Shown one piece after another: positions 1 to 5,135 of a DNA stretch of 15,264 bases. The notes below the pieces were generated by a model. The model was not told the DNA's origin, did not search any database, and worked only from the letters and a program-made list of their open reading frames with translations. How positions within the stretch are numbered: position 1 is the stretch's first letter; every line of letters starts with the position of its first letter. A program made the position numbers and the translations under genes. Source of the stretch: Clostridia bacterium (GTDB lineage: Bacteria; Bacillota; Clostridia; UMGS1810); contig JAEDEG010000060.1 of NCBI GenBank assembly GCA_016293435.1, forward strand, positions 1 through 15,264, written 5' to 3'.

Positions 1-9
1 GATGATCAT
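1..9 (-). CDS. Start of a further gene, cut by the window edge
   Basis: An ATG at 9..7 is preceded on the minus strand by AAAGGAGAG, seven bases upstream, which is a strong ribosome binding site. Only three codons (Met-Ile-Ile) are inside the window, so the product cannot be named. It follows the second hexameric shell gene in the same direction with no U-tract terminator between them, so it is probably the next gene of the microcompartment operon. An aldehyde dehydrogenase, phosphotransacylase or further shell gene would be expected here, but that is inference from locus type only. Confidence 0.5.
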
Positions 10-40
10 TGAAAAGCTCTCCTTTCAAGTGATGTTAACC

Positions 41-69
41 CGGCTGCCGGATTTTTGCTCCGACAGCCG
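41..69 (-). other. Intercistronic hairpin in the BMC operon
   Basis: CGGCTG (41-46) pairs with CAGCCG (64-69) and CGGA (48-51) pairs with TCCG (59-62), with one mismatch between them and a seven-base loop. It lies between the stop of the second shell gene and the ribosome binding site at 18-25. No U-run follows on the minus strand, so it is not a standard terminator. It may protect or process the abundant shell-protein mRNA. Confidence 0.5.
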
Positions 70-107
70 ATTAAGCAAGTGCATCACTTTCGCTGTGTTC
101 TGCTTTA

Positions 108-482
108 TTATTTAATAGAAGGCAGAATTTTTTCAACATCAGCGTGAGGTCTGGGAATAACGTGTGTAGCGATAACTTCGCCGAGCTTTGCAGCAGTTGT
201 GCCGCCTGCCTGAACAGCAGCATTAACGGCTCCGACGTCACCTCTTACCATAACACTTACAAGACCTGAACCGATCTTTTCGGTGCCAACCAAAACTACG
301 TTTGCAGCCTTGAGCATTGCATCTGCAGCTTCAATTGCGGCAACCAAGCCTCTTGTTTCTACCATACCTAATGCTTCCTGTGCCATTTTAATTTCCTCCT
401 TTTTTTCTATAACTTCTGATTTTGGCTGCTGTACCTCGGGTACAGCATTTGTCACTTTAGAGCTTGTTTTTCTCTGTGCCAT
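108..482 (-). CDS. Hexameric BMC shell protein (PduA/EutM type) with N-terminal extension or second start
   Basis: The last 92 residues are a complete single-domain BMC-H protein, 88/92 identical to the neighbour at 495-773, with the KIGSG pore loop and the VMVRGDVGA stretch typical of PduA/PduJ/EutM. BMC-H proteins form the hexagonal tiles and metabolite pores of the shell. The frame stays open upstream: the ATG at 482 (AGGTGA six bases upstream, 12 nt after the previous stop) adds a hydrophilic 32-residue extension rich in Lys, Glu, Gln and Pro, probably disordered. A second ATG at 386 begins the same MAQEALGM as the paralogue and has a far better ribosome binding site, AAGGAGG eight bases upstream, lying inside the extension codons. 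Either the gene yields long and short forms or only the short form is made. A GTG at 491 is a less likely start. Confidence 0.85.
   Translation of the reverse strand: MAQRKTSSKVTNAVPEVQQPKSEVIEKKEEIKMAQEALGMVETRGLVAAIEAADAMLKAANVVLVGTEKIGSGLVSVMVRGDVGAVNAAVQAGGTTAAKLGEVIATHVIPRPHADVEKILPSIK
428..446 (-). other. Perfect hairpin between the two starts of the shell gene
   Basis: GCTGTACC (428-435) and GGTACAGC (439-446) form a perfect 8-bp stem with a 3-nt loop. It sits within the N-terminal extension codons, about 40 nt upstream of the internal ATG at 386 and downstream of the ATG at 482. It could slow ribosomes coming from the long start, act as an mRNA processing or stability stem, or be incidental to the codons. 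Confidence 0.45.
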
Positions 483-494
483 ATATATCACCTA

Positions 495-773
495 TTAACC
501 TATGGAAGGTAATATTTTTTCAACATCTGAGTGGGGTCTGGGAATAACGTGTGTAGCGATGATTTCGCCGAGCTTTGCAGCAGTTGCACCGCCTGCCTGA
601 ACAGCAGCGTTAACAGCTCCGACGTCACCTCTTACCATAACACTTACAAGACCCGAACCGATCTTTTCGGTGCCAACCAAAACTACGTTTGCAGCCTTGA
701 GCATTGCATCTGCAGCTTCAATTGCGGCAACCAAGCCTCTTGTTTCTACCATACCTAATGCTTCCTGAGCCAT
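495..773 (-). CDS. Hexameric BMC shell protein (PduA/PduJ/EutM type)
   Basis: A 92-residue single BMC domain, the normal length for the canonical hexameric shell tile. The pore loop KIGSG is at residues 37-41, followed by LVSVMVRGDVGAVNAAV; the C-terminal ATHVIPRPH region is also typical of the PduA/EutM group. Hexamers tile the facets of the metabolosome and the central pore admits small polar substrates such as diols while holding back aldehyde. The ATG at 773 has GGAGG eight bases upstream and follows the ADH stop by 36 nt. The next gene is a near copy of this one, so the pair arose by tandem duplication. Assignment to BMC-H is secure; pore selectivity cannot be read. Confidence 0.95.
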   Translation of the reverse strand: MAQEALGMVETRGLVAAIEAADAMLKAANVVLVGTEKIGSGLVSVMVRGDVGAVNAAVQAGGATAAKLGEIIATHVIPRPHSDVEKILPSIG

Positions 774-809
774 GATTAAATCCTCCAGTTAATATAAATT
801 TTTTATTTT

Positions 810-2009
810 TTATTCATTAATAATTGCTATTTTGAGACCTTCCATCTTAAGGTTGGTTTCGTGCGCTTCGTTAATCTTTGAAAGCGGGAATTTGTGTGTG
901 ATAAGCTTGTTGAGCGGAATGCCTATAGCTTTGGCACGCTTTAGAAAATCGAAGGTTGTAGCATAATCTCTGAGTGTGTATACCCATGAGCCTACGGTTG
1001 TAATTTCTTTGGAGCAGATGTCAAAGTGGGGATTGATTGTGGCATCGCCGCCGTTGATAAAGAATCCGAGCTCACAAAGACCGCCGCCCTTTCGGATGAA
1101 CTTGTAGATATTTGCGTGAGCAACCGGTGAGCCTGTGCACTGGAACGCAAAATCTGCCTCGTAGCCGCCGAATGCATCCTTTACCGCCTGACTGAGTGCA
1201 TCAATGCCCTTGTGCTCTGTAAAGTTAACACTGTGATCGGCACCCATTTCCTTGGCAAAGGAAAGACGCATTTCCTGACCGTCTACAGCCACAATGTTTT
1301 CGATACCCATTGTTCTTAAAATTGCAATACAGATAAGACCGATTGGTCCGCAGCCCTGTACCACAACTCTTGAATTGAATCTGAGTATGCCGGTTGTCTT
1401 AGCTCTTTCCACTGCGTGAATCAAAACTGCGCAGGGCTCAATAAGAATACGGCTGTCGAGGTCGAGATCGCTTACGTTGAACACTGTGGAGCCGCCTCTT
1501 ATAACTATGTAATCCGCAAACCATCCGTTGAGGTGAATGTCGTCGTCGGGAATGAGGCCGTATACTTCGGCACCGTCACCAACGTTTTGCTTGTTGAGGT
1601 CAAACATTGTGATGTTGGGGTCGTCCTTGAATATCATACAGGTAACAACCTTGTCACCGATATTAAGGGGTTTGCCTGCGCTGTCTTTCTTAACATTCTT
1701 GCCCATCTTGACAATTTCGCCCGTACCCTCGTGACCGAGAACTACCGGAATGAGACCAAAGGGATCGCGCTTAAATTCGTGAGCGTCGGTTCCGCACACG
1801 CCGCAGCCTTCAACCTTAACGAGAATATCGTTGTCGCCAAGCTCCGGAATGGGGAACTGCTTTATGTCGTAATGTTCAAGAGAGGTAAGCATTGCAGCGT
1901 TTGCAACGGCAGGAATGGGACCTGCACTTTTGGAAGCCTTGGGAGCATCGCCTGTGACCATGCCCGAAATAATCTGTTTTACCAAAGCTTCAATTTCATT
2001 GCTGTTCAT
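810..2009 (-). CDS. Zinc-dependent medium-chain alcohol dehydrogenase with N-terminal encapsulation-peptide-like tail
   Basis: A 399-residue MDR-superfamily dehydrogenase. Catalytic zinc ligands are visible in GCGVCGTD (Cys72), GHEGTGE (His93, Glu94) and the EPCAV region (Glu191/Cys193). The Rossmann motif GCGPIG is at 219-224. The four-cysteine structural zinc loop of classical ADHs is not apparent. Residues 1-17 (MNSNEIEALVKQIISGM) form a short amphipathic helix followed by an Ala/Pro/Lys linker to about residue 40, the usual layout of an encapsulation peptide. Inside a metabolosome such an enzyme would reduce lactaldehyde to propanediol or propionaldehyde to propanol, recycling NADH; the substrate is inferred from context. 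The ATG at 2009 has AAGGAG ten bases upstream, and the gene follows the DUF336 gene by 25 nt. Confidence 0.9.
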   Translation of the reverse strand: MNSNEIEALVKQIISGMVTGDAPKASKSAGPIPAVANAAMLTSLEHYDIKQFPIPELGDNDILVKVEGCGVCGTDAHEFKRDPFGLIPVVLGHEGTGEIVKMGKNVKKDSAGKPLNIGDKVVTCMIFKDDPNITMFDLNKQNVGDGAEVYGLIPDDDIHLNGWFADYIVIRGGSTVFNVSDLDLDSRILIEPCAVLIHAVERAKTTGILRFNSRVVVQGCGPIGLICIAILRTMGIENIVAVDGQEMRLSFAKEMGADHSVNFTEHKGIDALSQAVKDAFGGYEADFAFQCTGSPVAHANIYKFIRKGGGLCELGFFINGGDATINPHFDICSKEITTVGSWVYTLRDYATTFDFLKRAKAIGIPLNKLITHKFPLSKINEAHETNLKMEGLKIAIINE

Positions 2010-2034
2010 GCTGAGTCATCTCCTTTTTAAATTA

Positions 2035-2517
2035 TCATAATATATCCTTGAGGCATTCGGCACCGTAGGCAGACAGAGCCGTATCCTGCTCTTCTGTGCC
2101 GCCGCTGACGCCTATGCCGCCGATAATCTGTGAATTATAAACCAAAGGATCGCCGCCGCCGAAGATTACAATTTTGCCCCCATTGGTAAACTGAATACCG
2201 TAGAGAGCTTCGCCGGGCTGGCTGAGCGGCTTTAGTGCAATTGTGGACATTTTGAGAGCTACAACGGTGTATGCCTTGTTTAGGGCAACATCAAAGCTTG
2301 CTATGTAAGAATTGTCCATACATTCTATTGCAACCGGTCTTGCCGATGCATCAGACACTGCAACCACCGCATTGACGCCCATCTCTCTCGCCCTTTCTTC
2401 AACCCTTGCTATGAGCTTTTTGGCTGTGGCAAGGTCTATGGAGGAGCGAAGTGCGGCTTTGCCGGCAATTTCTTTGGTTATCTGTTCTACTATAGAATTA
2501 ATATGTTCGTTTGTCAA
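2035..2517 (-). CDS. GlcG/HbpS/PduO-C-like (DUF336) protein, BMC-associated
   Basis: A 160-residue protein of the heme-degrading/GlcG family (DUF336), the same fold as the C-terminal domain of PduO. Family features seen are the KAYTVVALKMST helix (81-92), FGGGDPLVYNSQIIGGIGVSGG (about 119-140) and the following TEEQD. Members bind heme or corrinoid or have unknown function, and several glycyl-radical microcompartment loci carry one; its role there is unsettled. Residues 1-19 (MTNEHINSIVEQITKEIAG) form an amphipathic helix ahead of the domain, like an encapsulation peptide. The start is TTG at 2517 with AGGCGG nine bases upstream; no in-frame ATG occurs until the middle of the domain. It begins 14 nt after the aldolase stop, so the two are co-transcribed. 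Confidence 0.85.
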   Translation of the reverse strand: MTNEHINSIVEQITKEIAGKAALRSSIDLATAKKLIARVEERAREMGVNAVVAVSDASARPVAIECMDNSYIASFDVALNKAYTVVALKMSTIALKPLSQPGEALYGIQFTNGGKIVIFGGGDPLVYNSQIIGGIGVSGGTEEQDTALSAYGAECLKDIL

Positions 2518-2531
2518 GGCAAAGCACCGCC

Positions 2532-3353
2532 TTATTTACCGAGCTTTTCCATAACCTTACGAGTGATTTCGGCAATCATATCGGCATCGGGATTGTCGGC
2601 TATGGGTGTTTTGACACCTGCAGCAGCACAGCTGGGAACACCACAGCTATGACAGCTCATGCCGCCGTTTTTGGCACTGGGGCACAGATCTGCGGGATGT
2701 TTGCCGGGAAGACCGAACTGTCTTCTGATTTCATAAAGTCTCTTGATTTGCTCTTTGTCAAATTCCTTAGGTCCGCCGAGCTGTCTGGAATGAAACAGGA
2801 GCTCTGCATAAAATTCGAGAGATTCCATCTTGTGATAAGCTGCAAGAAGCGAATCGGAATATGCAAGCGCGCCGTGATTTTCGAGCAAAACGGCATCAAA
2901 ATAAGGAAGATACTTTTCTACATTATCGGGAATTTCCATTGTTGAGGGTGTGCCGTATTCGGCAATCGGAACACATCCGAGAGCAATAACAGCCTCGGGC
3001 ATGATTGGCTGGGTGAGCGGAATACCTGCAATTGCAAAGCTTGTTGCATATATGGGGTGAGCGTGAACCACAGCCTTTACATCGGGTCTTTTTTGATATA
3101 CTCTGAGATGCATTTTGATTTCGGATGAAGGCTTGAATTTGCCGTTTGCCTGAATTACATTGCCTTCGCCGTCAATCTTGCAAATGTATTCGGGAGTCAT
3201 AAAGCCCTTGCTTACGCCGGTTGGTGTGCAAAGATATTCATTATCGCTGATTTTGACGGAAATGTTTCCGTCATTTGCGGCAACCATTCGTCTGTCATAA
3301 ATTCTTTTGCCAATGTCGCAAATTTGTTTTTTGATTTCGAATTCTGATACCAT
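2532..3353 (-). CDS. Class II aldolase (fuculose/rhamnulose-1-phosphate type) with Cys-rich linker and C-terminal encapsulation peptide
   Basis: Residues 1-215 are a class II aldolase/adducin domain: the NDGN phosphate-binding turn (27-30), acid Glu78 in KPSSEIK, zinc ligands His97 and His99 in VVHAHP, and His160 in LLENHGALA. Such enzymes split L-fuculose- or L-rhamnulose-1-phosphate into dihydroxyacetone phosphate and lactaldehyde, the source of 1,2-propanediol for the dehydratase. After the domain comes a linker with four cysteines (224, 234, 237, 242; C-x9-C-x2-C-x4-C) and then a terminal amphipathic helix (about 256-273, DADMIAEITRKVMEKLGK) that looks like an encapsulation peptide. The ATG at 3353 has AGGAG seven bases upstream. 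This is the first gene after the promoter at 3417-3445. Sugar specificity cannot be told. Confidence 0.92.
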   Translation of the reverse strand: MVSEFEIKKQICDIGKRIYDRRMVAANDGNISVKISDNEYLCTPTGVSKGFMTPEYICKIDGEGNVIQANGKFKPSSEIKMHLRVYQKRPDVKAVVHAHPIYATSFAIAGIPLTQPIMPEAVIALGCVPIAEYGTPSTMEIPDNVEKYLPYFDAVLLENHGALAYSDSLLAAYHKMESLEFYAELLFHSRQLGGPKEFDKEQIKRLYEIRRQFGLPGKHPADLCPSAKNGGMSCHSCGVPSCAAAGVKTPIADNPDADMIAEITRKVMEKLGK

Positions 3354-3380
3354 TTGACTTCTCCTTTACAATTTATTTTT

Positions 3381-3406
3381 TGTTTTATTTTGTTTTATTT
3401 TGTTTT
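3381..3406 (-). repeat. Short tandem decamer in the aldolase leader
   Basis: The decamer TGTTTTATTT occurs twice in tandem (3381-3400) and is followed by a partial copy TGTTTT (3401-3406). On the minus-strand transcript this gives an A-rich, unstructured stretch (AAAACA/AAATA units) between the promoter and the aldolase ribosome binding site. It may keep the leader open for ribosomes or be a simple slippage product. Confidence 0.6.
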
Positions 3407-3416
3407 GATTACCTAT

Positions 3417-3445
3417 ATTTTATCACATAAATAATCAATTGTCAA
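3417..3445 (-). promoter_or_regulatory. Sigma-A promoter for aldolase-DUF336-ADH-shell genes
   Basis: On the minus strand TTGACA (3445-3440) is followed after exactly 17 nt by TAAAAT (3422-3417). The -35 box is a full consensus match and the -10 matches five of six. It lies in the 157-nt gap between the EutP-like gene and the aldolase, so the downstream half of the BMC locus has its own promoter. No clear terminator for the upstream operon is visible in this gap, so read-through is possible. Confidence 0.8.
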
Positions 3446-3510
3446 CTTAAAATTGTGGGTTTTTCTTTGTTTATCTTTGAATTATTTGGTTATATTAACG
3501 ATTTCAGCTA

Positions 3511-3936
3511 TCAGTCTTTGAGATATTCAAGCAGCTCCGCTATACCCTTTCCTGTTTTGGCGCTTGTGTGAAAAACCTTTTCGCACCCTGCCAGACGAAG
3601 CCACATTTCGGCAAGGTCGGGGCGGGCATCGCTGCGGTCAATCTTGGTTACAATGCCGATGACCTCACGGTTTGCCATGCAGGTACAGTTTGGCGGAAAC
3701 AGGCAAAAGGGCTCTGTTGCCGAAACCAGCAGGCCGCATATATCGGCCTCATAGGCATATAGGGCAAGCGCTCTGCCGAGGTCTTTGTTTTCGGCATATT
3801 CACCGGGGGTATCTATGAGCGAGCTGTAGTGATTGATATATTGGGTTTTTTCGTAGACAATTTTTTTGCCTCTGAGAACCTGAGTCAGGGTTGTTTTGCC
3901 GCTTTCGCTTCTGCCAAACAAAATCAGCTTTTTCAT
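3511..3936 (-). CDS. EutP/PduV-family small GTPase-like protein
   Basis: A 141-residue Ras-like P-loop protein of the EutP/PduV family, found in ethanolamine, propanediol and glycyl-radical microcompartment loci. Seen: the P-loop GRSESGKTTL near the N-terminus, IDTPGEY as G3, and VTKID as G4 in place of NKxD, as is usual in this family. The FPPN...REVIGIVTKID stretch is also EutP-like. PduV has been linked to positioning compartments in the cell; EutP has been reported as an acetate kinase, so its role is not settled. I chose the ATG at 3936 because it gives an ATGA overlap with the stop of the preceding shell gene and begins directly with the family's MKK-hydrophobic strand; an ATG at 3954 would add six residues. 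Translation is probably coupled to the shell gene. Confidence 0.88.
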   Translation of the reverse strand: MKKLILFGRSESGKTTLTQVLRGKKIVYEKTQYINHYSSLIDTPGEYAENKDLGRALALYAYEADICGLLVSATEPFCLFPPNCTCMANREVIGIVTKIDRSDARPDLAEMWLRLAGCEKVFHTSAKTGKGIAELLEYLKD

Positions 3937-4316
3937 GTGCGTGTAATCGGGCATACGGTAAAGCCCAAGGTCTCCTTTACATAATCTGTGAGAGCGGTCA
4001 TGGAAGACTCAACCTCCGACACAGTGCCGGTGATAATAAGTGTGCCGCTGAAGCGATCCACAAAGCCGAGCTCTATGTTTGCTGCCTTGGTTGCGATATC
4101 ACCCGCAATGATTGCCGTTTCCGACGGTGACATGGTAACTATGCCGATAGCGGCCTTTGAATAGTCAACTGCAGGGTCAAGACCGAGCTTTTTGTATAAT
4201 ATGCGGTCGGGATTGGCTATAATATGTGCAAGGGTAATCTGCTTACCGGGAACAAGCTCCTGAATAATACGCATTTTGTTTTCGGTATTAAGATTATCGG
4301 TATCAAAATTGTACAT
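3933..4316 (-). CDS. EutS/PduU-type (circularly permuted) BMC shell protein
   Basis: A 127-residue BMC protein close to EutS/PduU: RIIQELVPGKQITLAHIIA near the start, then AIGIVTMSPSETAIIAGDIA and VDRFSGTLIITG. In EutS/PduU the BMC fold is circularly permuted and the hexamer carries a small N-terminal beta-barrel over its pore; these are minor shell parts found in diol and ethanolamine compartments. The N-terminus is about 14 residues longer than typical EutS, and Met15 could be a secondary start, but the ATG at 4316 has AGGAGG eight bases upstream and follows the activase stop by only four nt, so I prefer it. The 3' end overlaps the EutP-like gene by four bases. Confidence 0.93.
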   Translation of the reverse strand: MYNFDTDNLNTENKMRIIQELVPGKQITLAHIIANPDRILYKKLGLDPAVDYSKAAIGIVTMSPSETAIIAGDIATKAANIELGFVDRFSGTLIITGTVSEVESSMTALTDYVKETLGFTVCPITRT

Positions 4317-4320
4317 CCCG

Positions 4321-5124
4321 TTAACCTCCTATCTTTATTTCAAGACCGCTGCGTTCTGCCGCAGCCTTTAGTGTTTCTATTTTTTCACGGGTCAAAAGCT
4401 CTGCATTGCCCATTGAATATTCTCTGCCAAGGCCAATATACTTATCGTAGCCCAAACGGTGGTACGGCAAAAGGTGAAGCTCCTTCACACCGGCAAGACC
4501 CGATGCAAAAAACGCAATGTCTGCAATTTCTTCGGGTGTATCGTTAAACGTGGGAATAACCGGCACTCTGATAATAAGCTCTTTTACCGTTTTGGCAATT
4601 TTTGCCGCGTTTTCTTTGATAAGCTCGTTGGGAACACCGGTAAACCTCTTGTGCTTTTCGCTGCTTATATGCTTTATATCCATAAGGCACAAATCAAGAT
4701 GCTCGAGCACGGGCACAATGTTTTCAAACTCGGAAAATCCGGTTGTCTCTATTGCAGTGTTGATGCCGTCTTCCTTGCAGGCACGAAGCAGTGCCGCCGA
4801 AAATTTGCTCTGATAAAGGCACTCCCCGCCCGAAAGCGTAACACCGCCGCCGCTACGCCGATAGTATATTCTGTCTTTTTCGGCAATTTCCATCAGCTCT
4901 TCCACGGTGGCATCCCTGCCTATGGTTTTGACCTTGCCTTGGGTAACCATTTGTTCAGGTTCGTGGCTTTGCGACTCGGGGTTACAGCACCAGCGGCATC
5001 GGAGAAAGCAGCCTTTTAGGAAAAAGATTGTCCTAATGCCGGGGCCGTCGTGAACCGAAAACCTCTGAATATCAAAAATTCTGCCCTTGGTTTTGCGGTA
5101 GTCATACATTTCTAATAAATTCAT
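4321..5124 (-). CDS. Glycyl-radical-enzyme activating enzyme (radical SAM), compact form
   Basis: A 267-residue radical SAM activase. The cluster motif C-x3-C-x2-C is at Cys39, Cys43, Cys46 (GCFLRCRWC), followed by CNPES; the SAM-binding TLSGGE is at about 96-101, then CLMDIKH and LLPYHRLG near the C-terminus. It installs the glycyl radical on the adjacent dehydratase by abstracting hydrogen through 5'-deoxyadenosyl radical. Only about 54 residues separate Cys46 from GGE, so the auxiliary two-cluster ferredoxin-like insert with its extra CxxCxxC motifs, usual in glycerol dehydratase and choline lyase activases, is absent; in this it resembles PFL activase. I chose the ATG at 5124, which has AAGGAAA seven bases upstream overlapping the dehydratase stop. 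An in-frame start at 5148 would overlap the dehydratase gene. Confidence 0.93.
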   Translation of the reverse strand: MNLLEMYDYRKTKGRIFDIQRFSVHDGPGIRTIFFLKGCFLRCRWCCNPESQSHEPEQMVTQGKVKTIGRDATVEELMEIAEKDRIYYRRSGGGVTLSGGECLYQSKFSAALLRACKEDGINTAIETTGFSEFENIVPVLEHLDLCLMDIKHISSEKHKRFTGVPNELIKENAAKIAKTVKELIIRVPVIPTFNDTPEEIADIAFFASGLAGVKELHLLPYHRLGYDKYIGLGREYSMGNAELLTREKIETLKAAAERSGLEIKIGG

Positions 5125-5135
5125 AACAGTTTTCC

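Noticed and set aside
1416..2030. 204-codon plus-strand frame opposite the ADH gene
   Set aside because: It is antisense to a clearly coding dehydrogenase, has low-complexity composition and matches no family I know.
4459..5019. 186-codon plus-strand frame opposite the activase
   Set aside because: Shadow of a well-supported radical SAM gene; no ribosome binding site or domain.
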